From Parasponia andersonii (lineage: Eukaryota; Streptophyta; Magnoliopsida; Rosales; Cannabaceae): a DNA stretch of 64,000 nt. Shown piece after piece: positions 50,997 to 63,967 of the stretch. The stretch lies in assembly GCA_002914805.1 (NCBI GenBank), contig JXTB01000027.1, positions 1,270,657-1,334,656 on the forward strand, given 5' to 3'. The notes under the pieces are model-generated. The model did no database searches. It saw only the letters and a list, made by a program, of their open reading frames with translations, and had not been told where the DNA came from. The position numbers were made by a program, and so were the translations under genes. Every line of letters starts with the position of its first letter. The stretch's first letter is position 1.

Positions 50997-51678
50997 TCAC
51001 AGAGAATTAGTGCTTGCATGACCAAAGTAGTGATCCGGCGGAAGATCGGGGTCGGCTTTCTCAACGCCGTCGACGTTCCTCAGCCAATAAGTCTGGTCGA
51101 ACAAGGCAGCATTTTTGGGGACATCGTCAACTACCCATTCATGGCCTCTGGGAACATATATCCCGCTATGCGGATGTGGAGTCCAATACGACGTCGTTGA
51201 AGAGTCGAATTTCGTCTTGTCATGACCTAATTTGTTGCTTGAAGTTCTAGCTTGTTCAGGCGGATCTAGTACCATGCCTCGAAGCTTGCTAAATTGGCGA
51301 TCCAATCGCTTCGCCTCCATGCATGAACTGACATTGAATTTTCACAAAATAAGTATTAGTTTTGGATGTATAATGTGATGATCAAAATCAAACTGACATT
51401 TATTATGTCATTCATGATATGAAACGCTGTATACCATCACAAAGTTGTCTTACTATTTAGATTCATTCATATTATTATAATTGATCGATGTGACGATTAT
51501 TTAGCCATACAATATGAAGAGAACAATATTAATTACCATGTGTATATGAGAAGTATTATATCTGAAGATATGCATGCCATGCAATGCTTTGATGTATATA
51601 GCTCATGTTTTTGAACTATGTATTATGACATTACCTAAGCAAAAACGTCCTTGCTTTGTTGACTCCTCCTCTGACCAT
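50997..51678 (-). CDS. Small LEA-like protein (At5g17165-like)
   Basis: Two exons, 51678-51635 and 51327-50997, encode 124 residues. The donor (AG/GTAATG) and acceptor (caatgtcag) are good and the phase fits. The protein is hydrophilic in its second half, with SYWTPHPHSGIYVPRGHEWV (about residues 73-92) followed by DDVP and QTYWLRNVDGVEKADPD. That WxPHPxTGIYxPxGHEW-type block is, as I recall it, the conserved core of a small plant LEA group typified by At5g17165; these are stress- and seed-associated proteins of unknown biochemical activity. The first exon, MVRGGVNKARTFLL, is short and could be part of an organelle-targeting leader. A TATA box lies upstream. The family name is moderately sure; that it is a real gene is surer. 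Confidence 0.75.
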
Positions 51679-51786
51679 GCCTCTCAATAGCAAAAGATTT
51701 GAAGCGCTAAGGAAAACAAATAATGTAATTTCTGAATTTGGTGCAATATTGTCTGAAATAGTTGAGAAAGCCTTATAAGCCAGTTA

Positions 51787-51800
51787 GGAGTATATATAGT
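51787..51800 (-). promoter_or_regulatory. TATA box of the LEA-like gene
   Basis: On the minus strand the sequence actatatatactcc lies about 110-125 bases upstream of the ATG, a suitable place for a plant TATA box giving a leader of roughly 80 bases. Confidence 0.55.
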
Positions 51801-53205
51801 CCAATCGATCATATATTGAATATATACATATGTGAAATATTTGCAGCGGGAATAAGTTCTCCTTTGGAACGACTGGTGAAGGTTCATATGGGAAAAGCGC
51901 ACCTTCAATATTAGAATAATAAGGGAAAAAGTGAAAGCTCCCAAAAGCTTAATCTTTAGTGTTATAAATTTTTTATTTTTTGCACTTAGGAGATGAGACG
52001 TATTATATGGGGTTTTCCTTTCCTTAGGACCTGTGGCTATAAACTGTGCTAAAATGCCATTATGTCGATGCTCTACATAAATGGATTTAAGATAATCATT
52101 TTTGTCGTTTATTTGCTAGCCCCGATTGAAGTAGTTGGGGAATATGTTATTGTTATTATCTTATGTGACCAATTGCAGTCTTTAACTTTAAGTACCAAAG
52201 GTGACACTCCCAGAGACGAAGTGGCACGATATTTTTCTCTAATTTAAGAAAGGAGATATCAAGGATTTGAGTCTCCACGTTATTTTTGAAACCCCTCCGA
52301 ATAGAGGTGACCTTAGAAAATGATCTACTATCGGAATCTCATTCTTTTTTTTTTTATTACCGAAAAAAATATACCAAAGGTGACAACCCTGATCTATATA
52401 GCAACGATGGGAATCACCCTTTTGGCCCTTTGCCGATGTAAATGCAAATGGCTAACCACAAAAGCTATAAATCTTCTTTAATTAAAGTTTAAGTTGTATT
52501 TTTTTTAGATGAGATTTAATTAATTACCACCACTTACTATAAATTTAAAATTAAATAACACATGGTTTGAACTCTTAATTTCTCAAATATACATACATAA
52601 CCCTAAAATTTTGAACCAATCGAAACTAAGTTGACAAAAGTGCAAATATATTATAGCTAGCCTCAGCGGTGCTCCCCGCGTCTCGGATTTTTCTCTGATC
52701 CATATGTAGCTAATGGGATTTTTATCAACCAAAAAAAAAGAGTTCCTAAAAGATATATGAACAGGTTGAATATATAAAAAAAATGATACCCTTCTATTCA
52801 TTATCCATACAATTATTTCCTTAACTGCCACATGGTACGCATTTGTATAAAAATTTTGAAGCGCTCAGGTATTGTTTTCGATTTGGAAAAGGAGAGATGC
52901 TGGATGTAATCAATAAATATTACGGACCTTCTTTCCACAAAACAATATTAATATTAAGGTAATAATACTAGATAGAGAGCTTCTTTATTATTGGCTATAC
53001 GAATCTGATAAACTTCGATAAAAATTTAACAATTTAAACATTTGTTATTAGTTACAATTTTAAAAACTAATAAGTAAGATGCTATTATATTCGGATATTA
53101 TTTTCTTACAGCCTATGTTCCTTTATAAAATTAGATGCATGCTACATGCACTAATGTAAAACAGCTCTGGCTTATATATATAAAGCACAATAGCGTGCAT
53201 GACAC
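51801..53205. other. Intergenic DNA, no gene seen
   Basis: AT-rich. It holds the second copy of the dispersed repeat (about 52495-52630). The GC-richer phrase ctcagcggtgctccccgcg near 52661 is isolated. Confidence 0.45.
52495..52630. repeat. Dispersed roughly 150-bp repeat, copy 2
   Basis: Diverged partner of 49565-49715 in the same orientation (shared taccaccacttactataaatttaaa, then aaataacacatgg and tttgaact). Confidence 0.45.
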
Positions 53206-53390
53206 TTTTTTTTACCTATGCATAGATATCAATTTAGCCAATGAAAATTTTTCATGCACATTTTTTATAATAAAAAATAAGAGAAATAACATTAATGATG
53301 TACATTTTTTTAAGTACCTCATTATAGCCGTCACCGTTAGATAATGATCCAACGACTAAAAAAAATACCTACACATAGGTAAAAAAAAAA
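53206..53390. mobile_element. Short MITE-like unit with ACCTATG ends
   Basis: TTTTTACCTATG at the left is mirrored by CATAGGTAAAAA at the right. The interior contains a Lys-codon-like aaaaataagagaaa tract and gttagataatgatccaac. A diverged direct copy follows at about 53536-53725 (shared atcaattta-c-aat-aaaa, aaaaagtaagaga, gatgatctaac and aatacctac). Confidence 0.5.
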
Positions 53391-53535
53391 TAATAATTAC
53401 TAGATTGGCAACCATATATATAATGTATATTAAAAGTAAGATAGCATATTTTTGGTCCAACTTATGGGTGGATTTTAATTGAGACAAAGTTAGGTGTCCT
53501 TTTCCTTTACATATATGACGATATTATTGAAAGGG

Positions 53536-53725
53536 TACCACTTATGTATATGTATCAATTTAACTAATAAAAATTAATCATACATATATTTTATAGTAAA
53601 AAGTAAGAGAGAGAAAGAAATAGTATTAATAATACATGTCTTTTTATACACTTTATTATAATAATTAGATCATCATTAGATGATGATCTAACAGCTAAAA
53701 AAATACCTACTAGATTGACAACCTT
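53536..53725. repeat. Diverged direct copy of the 53206-53390 unit
   Basis: Same order of blocks as the preceding unit. It ends with ctactagattg-caacc, which also follows the first unit (53398-53412), so the whole roughly 200-base segment including the flank was probably duplicated. Confidence 0.5.
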
Positions 53726-53761
53726 ATTAAATAAATAAATATATATATTTAGATATAATTA

Positions 53762-53959
53762 CATTATAAGAAATAAGACTTTCGCCGACTCATTAAAAGT
53801 CAACAATGCATTAGTGAATGTATAGATAATAAAAAAAATACTCAACTTTTACCGACACAAAAGAGTGTCGGAGAATGTACATTCTAATGATTTTTTTTAA
53901 GATGTATTTGCCGACACATTGTTTATATTGTGTCGGAAAAAGTATTATTTCTTATAGTG
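53762..53959. mobile_element. Mini-CACTA (En/Spm) element
   Basis: Left end CATTATAAGAAATAAGACTTT, inverse of the right end CACTATAAGAAATAATACTTT, with a 3-base target duplication TTA on both sides (53759-53761 and 53960-53962). The interior has repeated CCGACAC/GTGTCGG pairs able to form hairpins (around 53861-53880 and 53908-53935). Length is 198 bases with no coding capacity, so it is a CACTA-derived MITE. Confidence 0.9.
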
Positions 53960-53962
53960 TTA

Positions 53963-54639
53963 TATACACCAATTTAGTCTCTTAGTTTATTAGCTTCACT
54001 ACCATTGGATCTTTCCATACAGTAACTCAAATCCAATGGTTGCTAGCCAAGGCCAATGAATGAAGGATAATTAAATTACCAAAATTTGTAACTAGTTCAC
54101 AACCTATACTATACTTTGAGTATTTTAACAATAAAAAGGGTAAAAGCTTCATGTCTAGACTAGTTGTCATTTTCAAAAGCTAATAATTCAAGGAGTAATT
54201 GAAAACTAATATTGGAAAATAGGTTGTAACATTTGAGTGGGTAAAGTTTTTTTTTTTGAGCTTCTGAAAAATGACCGCCTAATGAGAGATTATGTTTCTC
54301 CCTAGTTCATCTTCTTCGGTAAGAATCTCTATAAATCATTAATTTGATGGATTATTGTAATTTTGAGTATAAATATTAATTTAACAAATCTTTGCTACTT
54401 TATTTACTTCCGACATAGATTTATTACACTAAAAAAAAATTAATGAAATTGTATGTATCACTATATATACATAAAATAATTTATCACCAAAGAAACCATA
54501 ATAAAACCCCATTACTTTATTAAGGATATATCAATACTTTTATATGTAACAAAAATTGTACACATGCAAACACATGCAAGTAGTCCTCATACCTCACATG
54601 CCTTCACATTCCATCTCTTCTTTTCCTTATCTTGTTGTA
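53963..54639. other. Intergenic DNA, no gene seen
   Basis: The phrase taccattggatct at 54000, with the following 90 bases, resembles 62240-62345, another dispersed repeat. Otherwise it is plain AT-rich DNA. Confidence 0.4.
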
Positions 54640-57600
54640 ATCTAACAAAATATTGGGCTGAAAGATAGATAATTCTGAATATGGCCTCCAAATGAGATTA
54701 GAAGAATTAGTAGTTTTATAAATATATCACAGAAGTTGTTAATTTTGCAAATCAAATTCATAGAAATGCTATTTTTGTAATCTGTCAAGTAATGGGCTGA
54801 AAATATAGAATCCCTAAAACTGGGCCAAAGGCCAACTTAAGAAAAGTGATATTTACGTAATTATTTTGGTTATGTAATTTATTTACCTGGGATAAATATA
54901 TGAGGTGAAAGAAGTTGAATGATTACGGTTGATAGAAATAAAAATGGTAACCAGAAGTGCAATAAATTTTAATTAGAAAAAGAAGATATTTTTCTAAATG
55001 ACTACAAAAAATGGTATTTATGTAATTCTCAGATTTTTAAGCGTAATTAATGCACGGGACTTCGAAACTGAGTTCTGATTTCGAATTTTGATATCAAATA
55101 TCATTATGTTTCGTTGTGGAATGAAAATTGGAATTTTGACAAGGTATATGTCTAACCTAGTATATTTGGGTGCTCTGAATTCAATACTGACCTATGTTTT
55201 CGTATTTGAGACTTCGATTAAAAAGTCACCTTTTCAACTGAATTTACTGGCACTGGAAATTGTCGTTTCAACATATGGGTGATCAACATGGGATTATTCG
55301 AGAGTCATTGACCTGGTATTACTACTATATTGAGGTAGGGGTTCGATTACCTAATTTTTATATATGTTTTAGAATTTAATTGCATTAAAATTTATTTACA
55401 AAAAATCGTGATTTTACTATAATTAAAGGAAATTACTATTAATTATTGGGTTAGACTGGGATTGGACAGTATGAATTATTTTATATATTTTTATATTATA
55501 ATTTCAGGATAAAATAGCAGTGTACTGCTCATGTACAGTAAATTCTAGAATAATGCCAAGTTGAATTTTTAAAGTATGATTTGAATATTAGACGCATGGT
55601 AGTCATGAACTATTACATATTGTACATGCTATAGGATCACACACTTGAGTTCCATTATAACATCACGATATTTTTAGATCATTAGCGAGTTGTCGTAGTG
55701 CTAGGTGAGAGTCCTAAGCCTATGCACAAGTTTTTGCTGATACGTCTATGGGTAGTGTTAAGATGTTGGAAACTTCTATTGTTGAGGTATTACAGGACCG
55801 TAATGAGAGGATAAGAGCTCACATATTACTTGATAATGTATAATATGTACAATGATGTGGTTTTGGATTCAGTTTTGAATATGTGATTATTCTGGATACC
55901 ATAGATTTAAAAATTTTATTTTTAAAGGTACTAACCATTTAGGTTTGAGAAATTGTTACCATCCAAAAGTTGAGAATTCGAGAGCTGAACAGTGAGAAGC
56001 TAGTTACTGTATTGGAAACTGGTAACTTTATAAGATATTTCTATTAATTATTTTGACTTGTAAAAAAATACTTAAGAGCTCATTTCACAGACTCGGTCTG
56101 TATAATTAGTATGTTGAATTATGAGACTGCTGATAATGATGCTTGATTTATTTTAATAAATTTCATTAATAATCTATGTCTAATGGTAATAACAAAATTG
56201 GGGGAATTTAATTTTAAAATTATTTTATAAATTTTTTCAAAACAATTTTTGAATTCTCACTTGTGAAATTTCCTTTCTGCCACTGTCCCAGGATTTGGGT
56301 TGTGACAGAAAATTTTTTGTATCAGAGCGAATGTTTATCTACCTAGGATGTGACACAATTAAATTAGATTGAAATTAGATTGAAATTATCATTTTCTCAC
56401 TAACACTTTAGCATATTTATACAGTCTTGTAAGATGCCTACGAGAAGAAAAGTATCGAGGCAAGAGCCAAGAACTGATACTCCTCCACTACAATGAGCCA
56501 TTAGTAGATTTGCATGATGCTATACCGGAAATACCGGGACTAAGAACTCAACGAGATCTTGAGGCTCGTCAAGCTAGCTTTTCTGATGATTTTATCAAGT
56601 TGAGTCCACCAACTTTTGATGGTAAACTGGACCCTATTGTAGCTGACAAATGGCTCAGAGATGTTAAGAAGATTTTTACAACCATCGGGATGCTTGCTGA
56701 GTTTCGAGTAGTTTTTGTCGTTTATCAGTTGTCTGATAGAGTTGTCAACTAGTAGGAAACTGTCAAGCTGTCACGACATGAAACTGGTATGACCTGGGAG
56801 TTATTTGAAGGACTATTCAGAGACCAGTATACCAATGCTAGTCATAAATCTACTATGGTTAGAGAATATGAATTACTTAAGCAAGGTGATTTGACTGTGA
56901 ATGAGTATTATATCCGGTTTATGGAGTTGGCCCAGTATACTTATACATCGAGGATAGACCCTACCCTTCAGAATGTTAAGTTCATGAAAGCTTTGAGACC
57001 AGCCATCTTGGAGAAGATTGTGACCCAGTATTTTGAAAACCTAGTTAATCTTATTACTGCAGCATAAAAAGCAGAAGCTTTTCTTGATGACAAATCAACT
57101 TTGGAGGAATAGTCGAGGAACAAAGGTAGTGACAGGAAGGTCTACAGGAGAAACCAAGGTCAGTTGTAGTCATAGAGTTCTCAGAGCAGTGGTTTTTCTA
57201 GAAGAGGACAGTTTGGACTATATAGATATTTTCACTACAACCAGTAACGCCATCAGAAGAAGTCTTGTCTTTTCTACCAACAAAAACCAAACTTATCTCA
57301 AGGTGGGCTACAAAGAAGCTAGAGTGAGTTTGTACCATTCTAGGGCAACCAAATGAGGCCTACTCGGAACCAGTCTCAGGCATTCTACTCTTCTCTTTTC
57401 TAGTAGTCTTCTGGTTCCCAGTACCAATGCCAGTTCAGCCACAGGGTTCAAGCTTTACACAGAATTTCCAGACCTCGCAAGCATTTGGTAATAAAAGAGG
57501 GCGTGGATATATTAGCACCAATCAAAGAGCTAGTAACAGTTCACTCGGCAGGGGAGAGGGAATAAAGGGAAAGAGAAAGTTACTGATCAAGCATTCGTTG

Positions 57601-59306
57601 TCACTAGGGAAGAAGATGGTCAAGATTAAACCAACAAGGGAGTCATGGATGGTATGATTTTCATTTTACACTTTTGGGCTCATGTTTTATTTGATAATGG
57701 TGTTTCGCATTCTTTTATATCCTTGTTATTTGCTCAATTGTTAGTATTAGAATGTTCTGTATTAGATCCTGTTTTGACTTTGGGCACACCAATAGGTGGA
57801 GTAGCTGATGTTTCTACTATGTTGAGATTGTCTGATTGTGATTGATGGTAAAGAATATTTGGCTGATTTGATTATGTTGCATTTGTAACAATTTGATGTA
57901 ATTCTCGGCATGGATTGGTTATCTAAATATCGAGCTACCGTTGACTGCTAAAATAAAGAGTTACTCCTTTGCTTAAGGATGGATGTCCTATTGTTTATTA
58001 AGTTTATTTGAATCCTTTGAAACCAAGTCCTATCTTGAAAGCATGCATAGGTGGAAAGAAGAATCTCGAGTGCTACGGGAATTTGTTTACTATTAGTGAT
58101 GATATGGTGACTGATGATCACCACCTATGGGTATCAGTGGTTAGCGAGTTTCTAGATATTTTTTTTGGAAAAGTTACCGAGGCTACCACCTGATAGGGAG
58201 ATTGAGTTTTATATTGATTCGAGACCTAGCCAGTTTCTATTCTAGCATATCACATAGCTCTAGCAGAAATGACTGAGTTGAGAAGTCAGCTGGATAATCT
58301 TTTGTCAAAAGGATTCATAAAGAATAGTACTTCTCCATGGGGTGCTTTTGTATTATTTGCCAAGAAAGCTTATGGTACGCTCAGACTCTATATTGATTAC
58401 AGAAGATTGAATCAGTTTATTATAAAGAACAAGTATCATCTGCCAAGGATTGATGAGTTGTTTGATCAACTGGGCGGATTTAGATTCTTTTCCAAAATTG
58501 ATCTTAGATCGGGTTATTACCAGTTGAAGATTCAGAAAGAAGATATACTGAAAACTAGATTCCCGACTTGATATAGTCACTTTGAGTTTCTAGTTATGCC
58601 GTTTAGTCTTATTAATGGTCCTGCAGTATTCATGAATCTTAAGAATAGAATTTGAAGTCCTTATCTGGGTCAATTTGTGGTTGTTTTCATTGACAACATC
58701 TTGATATACTCAAAGACTCGATAAGAACATAATGAACACTTGAGGATTGTACTTCAAATTTTTAGAGATCATTAATTATATACTAAGAGATCCAAGTGTG
58801 ACTTTTAGATGACAGAAGTGAAATTCTTGGGGCACGTGATTTCTCAAGAGGGTATTTTAGTTGATCCTACTAAGATAGAATCTGTTCTAAAGTAGCAAAG
58901 ACTGAAGAATATAACTGAGATAAGAAGTTTTCCCAGTTTAACAGGCTATTATCATCGTTTTGTGGAGAATTGCTTTACCTTTGATGAAGTTAACAAGAAG
59001 AGATGACAAGTTCATGTAGGATGACAATTGTGACGAAGCCTTCATAGAATTAAGATATTTTTATTAATTATCTTGGCTTGTATTTCACGGGCTCGGTCTG
59101 TATAATTAGTGTGCTAGATTATGAGACTGCTGATAATGATGCTTGACTTGTTTTGATAAATTTCATTAATAATGTATATTTAATGGTGATCACAAAACTA
59201 TGAGAATTTTATTTTAAATTTATTTTAAATTTTTTTTTAAAACAACTTTTGAATTTGTACTTATAAAATTCCCTTTCTGCTACTAGATCGGAGTTTGGGC
59301 TGTGAC
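54640..59306 (+). mobile_element. Second Ty3/gypsy element, incomplete and heavily broken
   Basis: A fossil related to the element at 14.8-23.4 kb. The 5' LTR starts at an uncertain point near 54.64-54.97 kb and ends at 56306 (ggatttgggttgtgaca); it is followed by a primer-binding-like gtatcagagc. Recognisable parts are gag (about 56.5-57.6 kb), protease (near 57.69 kb, FDNGVSHSF) and reverse transcriptase (about 58.2-58.75 kb). RNase H, integrase and a chromodomain were not recognised. The right end is a partial 3' LTR, 59053-59306, matching 56032-56306 with many differences. It has many breaks and the LTR parts are more diverged than in the first element, so it is older. No target duplications were found. 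Confidence 0.85.
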
Positions 59307-60459
59307 AACATAACTTACGAAAATTTAACGAAAACCTATACTAGCTATGCCATAAATCTTGTAAGCATTTTTAGCTAAAATCTAAAATTGAAAGAAAGAG
59401 AAAAAGAATCTAAGAGAAAATTGACACACCCATGTGAGATTATATGTAACTGAATCAAGTAAGATATAAATTATTTGATTAGATTAAGATATCATACGAG
59501 ACGACAAGTTTATCTAATTAACAAAGCTTTCTTGGTGGAAGGGTTTTGGTTTGGCTTTACACATTTAGTATGGATCTTTTAGTCATTAGTTATTAAGCTT
59601 AGTATATTCAAGATATAGCACGTGTTTGCCTTCGTTAGGCTTATGGCATGGAGCCAGTGAAGCTTTAGGAGTGCTTCAGGTAGTTAAATTGATATATTAA
59701 TTACATATAATAGATAACAAAAATTCATTAACCTCCTAAAAAATAATGAGAAAAATTTATACAATGTACCCAAGCCCACCTCAAGCTCAATATTCCAATC
59801 CAAATGCCATTTTATGGGCAGGGTGGGCAAGAAAAAAAGAAAAAAATTTAGGTTTTTGGTAGGAATGCTTGCAAAAGTGCACATAAGATGGTTGAAAAAA
59901 TTCTAGAGATTATCACAATTGGTTATGTGCCTAATATGCCATTGAATTTTAGTTTTTATATTTAAAATTTTGGTTAATTAGAAATATATGGAGCTACAAA
60001 AGATGATGACAAATTTTAGTTATGTTTTGCTAATAATAAATCGTCTTAAGATGAAGAAAATTATGTGTTTTCGTGCTCATCTCTTAGCTAATTACTTATG
60101 CTTTAGGTCAAGAGATGCAAATTTACATAACTCATATATTACTCTGGTATAGTATAATAACAGTTAATGTAGATAGATAATTAAAGCTTAGGTGAATACA
60201 TAAAGAATTTAACAAAATCCATCAAACTTTAGACTAATTATTTTCTAGTTGTTACTTATTTTTTCTTCTTTTTCTTCTCTTTCTTCTTCTTCATTTTTTT
60301 CTTCTTCATTTTTTTCTTTTTCTTTTTTAATATTTTGGTCAGACCAATTAACAAATAGATTGTGGGCAAAACAAAGACGTAAACTAGTTGCATGTAATTG
60401 ATTGAGAAAACTTGGCGGCGATAATAAATTGGTGTGAACTTTCGCTAATTAATGCAACT
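59307..60459. other. Intergenic DNA, no gene seen
   Basis: AT-rich. A pyrimidine-rich tract (ttcttctt-type, 60258-60327) is the only notable feature. Confidence 0.45.
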
Positions 60460-61500
60460 TGAACCTATTTTAGTATAATTAATTGAGCATGTAAGAGTAT
60501 ATAATAATATTCTACTAAATAATAGTCCACTTATTTTGTCAAATTATGCTTTGTGATAATGAGTTAATGTAAAAGTTTACTAATTAATGTCAAATTAATC
60601 AAATGTAGTCTAACTTGAGCATGTGATGGTATGCATAGTCTCTTCCTAAGAACTTTGGTTCAATGCATCATCAAATTATCCATAGTTGTATGAAATTAAT
60701 ATGAATAATAATTAATAGAAATTTAACTAATAATAGTTTAAATTGAGTATATGATTGTACATAATAATGTTCTACCAAATACTGTAATCTACTACTTTAT
60801 CAAATTATGATTAGTGGTCTCATATAAATTTAAAATTTCACTAATTTATATAAAATTATATAATTATAATTTAACTTCAACATATGACATTGCTCTAAGT
60901 ATTATAGTCCACTACTTTATCAAATTATGCTTAGTTTAGTGGTATCAAATTAAAATAAAATTTTACTAATAAATATAGAATAAATCAATTTTAATCGCAG
61001 TTGAGTATGTGATAATATGTATATCGTGCTCCAGTAGGGACTATAAGCCACTAAATTGTGTCATTATGCTTTAATGTATTAAAATAATATTAAATATTAT
61101 TAATTTATAGATCACGTGAAAGTATGCAATAGTGTCATCCTAGAAAATTTAAGCAACCGGTTTGTCAAATTATGTTGGTTTATATTAAAATAATGTTAGT
61201 TTTGTTAATAAATAAGAATTAAGCACGTGACATTAAGAAAGAATACTAAATACTATAGTCCATTACTGTATCAATATAATTATGCTTTGGTGTATTAATA
61301 AATTAATGTGATTTTTTACTAATTAATTAAAATGACCAATCATAGTCTAACTTAAGTATGTTACAATATGTAATAATGTTCTACTAAGTACTATAGTATA
61401 CACTTTTTTTCAAATTATGCACACTTATTAGTAAATTAATGCGGAATTTCACTAATTAATGAAAAATTGATCTATTATAGTAACTTGACTTTATGATATG
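60460..61500. repeat. Diverged satellite-like tandem array
   Basis: A unit containing, in order, agtcta-cttgagcatgtga, ataatgttctactaa, tagtccactactttgtcaaa, ttatgctt-agtg and ttactaattaat recurs about eight times. The caaattatg landmark lies near 60539, 60671, 60800, 60920, 61060, 61165, 61271 and 61410, giving units of 105-140 bases. All copies are in the same orientation and well diverged, so the array is old. No coding frame is present. Confidence 0.75.
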
Positions 61501-62879
61501 TTGGGTTACTTGAATATAAGTAAAATACTTTTAACATTACCATCGGAGCTATTGGACATCAATGATATTGAATTAATTTTGTACATATATGAATATTTAA
61601 CTACTTGTACAACAAATTAAATTTTTGTATACAAAATATTAATTGAAAAAAAGGGTACTATATTGTAATTAAATTTGATAATTCAAAATTTAAATTAGAT
61701 ATTTTTTTTTGAATTATAATTCAACACGTTACATGAAACAAAATAGGTATTTTATTATACTCAAAATAAGTTTGTTCAATAGAAGAGAAAAGAAAAACTT
61801 CTACGATGTTTCCTTGAAAAAAATAGGGACAATGACAATAACTTACTGTAACAGTGAAACTACATGGACTTTTTTAGTGGCCAAAAAAATTGTACCGAAG
61901 TGCCAAAAAATCGTCAGAGATGCTAAAAAACTTATGAAAAAGTACCAGAAAGTTCTTATAGTTTATCGTGAAATTACCATCTCAACCCCTGATTTTACCC
62001 TTTTTAATTATTTAATTGGTTTGATTTATAATTTTATCCCCCAAAATAACTTTCACAACTTTAGAGGCTTTTGTCCTCTAGCTCGGTTTTGCAAATCGGT
62101 TGAAGTAACCTGTCATAGCCATTAATTTTGCTTGTCTTTTAGTGGGTAACAGGTTCGGCAAAAAGTAATAGTAAGTGACTGAATGATTTATCATGATTAA
62201 TTAGGCAACAATTTAGTTTCACACTTCCTTTTGAGGGACTTAGTCCCTCGTAATACTATTACCATTGGATCTCTTCATAAAATAACTTTAGAAGATCCAG
62301 TGGTTTTATTGAGGGATAAAAGAATGCTAATTAAATATTCAAAATCTACGACTTTAGTAATCTGTACTATTTTTTTAATATTATAATAGAAAACTTTTTT
62401 ATTTTTTTAAGATACAGTAGTAAATACCTTGTTTATTGTTTAGATTAATATATGAAGGGAGAGGTATAATAAAAAACAATAAAGCTTCGATACTGCATTC
62501 TATAAGTCATTTTCATCTCTATCCTTTTAAAAGACCTAACAACACAATCTCAAATTACATGGACAACACTTTGTTTTCAAAAAAAGATCCAGACAACTTC
62601 TGATTACTCTCCTATTCTACATGAATCTTGTTACTAGTTTTTTTTTCTCTTATTCTTCCTCTAAATACTTTTTCGTCTATAATTTTCTTTATATATACGC
62701 TATAAAATTGTACTATGTTTCTTATTAAATTCTGTGGAAAATTTCATCTAAATTAGATGATTTAATCATATTCTTATATGAGGGTTTTATAGTAAAGTAA
62801 GAATATATATCTTTTCTCTTTGAATTTTTCTTAAGTAGACTTAATCATATCTTTTGGGATGGTAAATTTTTTATCGAAG
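61501..62879. other. Non-array DNA between the two satellite-like blocks
   Basis: No gene is supported. The 138-codon open frame at 61709-62125 is low-complexity and matches nothing I know. A dispersed repeat (62240-62345) resembles 53990-54085. Confidence 0.4.
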
Positions 62880-63210
62880 AAGTGTGCAAAATTAGCCAAT
62901 TTTAATCATACTTGAGCATGTAATAGTATATAACAATGTCCCATTAAAGACGATTAGCCACTAAATTGTGTTATTATCCTTAGATGTATAAAATTCATGT
63001 TAAATTTCATTAATTCAATACAAAACTAACATATTAAGTCTTAGTGGACTCGATCATGTAAATGTATATAATATTGTTCTACTAAACAGTGTAAGCAACT
63101 ACTTTGTCAAATTAAGCTTAATTAGTGGTATTAAAATAATATTAAATTTTGTTAATAACAAGAGTTCATTAAATTTTTTTTCTAACTTAGGCACATGGCA
63201 TTAATAAGTT
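62880..63210. repeat. Further two units of the satellite-like array
   Basis: atacttgagcatgtaatagt...attgtgttattat (about 62905-62975) and ctcgatcatgtaaatgt...actttgtcaaattaagctt (about 63050-63120) match the 60.46-61.50 kb unit in the same order and orientation, about 137 bases apart. Confidence 0.65.
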
Positions 63211-63967
63211 GTATTCTATTAAGATATTATTTTAAAAGATTGAAGAAAATATTTCAAATGAATCAAATTATGTTTTGGACTTGATAAAGGGGGGAAAAAA
63301 ATTCTTGAAGAGTATTGTAAACCCAAAATAATAATAATAATAATAATGAAGAATATACAGAAAATTCACCTATTTTTCATTTGAGTAATAGTTGTAATAC
63401 TCTTTTTTTACATTCTCTTAATCTTATTATTTAATACGTGAATTTTATTATAATTTATTACATTATTAAAATATTAAAATAGATAATAATATTCATGTGT
63501 AAGCTAAAAAAAATATAAAAACAAAAAGTGAAAAAGTGATTGAATTAAGTATTTCTTTTTTCATTATACTCCCTTTTATCAAGAGAAAATATGCTTCCGT
63601 TTTTTTTTCTTTTTATTTTTTTCATCTTTTCCATCCGATACGGCATATTGATATTGGAAAGCGAGCATACATAACCCAAGATCTGTTTGTACTCAATTAT
63701 TCAAACAATTTGCGACAAAAGTTTGGTACACATACATATATCAAAATAATTATGCACTTTCTTCTTACTGTTATCTTTTTTGAATTACTTTATTCCTCTT
63801 ACTAATTACCTGTTGATTTTTTTTTTTTGCTCGTTTTATATTTATTTATTAAAAAATTAGTATAAAGTAGGAATTACATGGTTGAAATTGCTCACGGGTG
63901 AAAGGACTGGGCACATGCTTTTCAAAATTTCCTTTTTTCTTTCTTCGTCCCCAGATACACTCAAACT

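Noticed and set aside
61709-62125. 138-codon open frame
   Set aside because: It is Lys/Ile-rich in AT-rich DNA, with no recognisable domain and no splice or promoter context.
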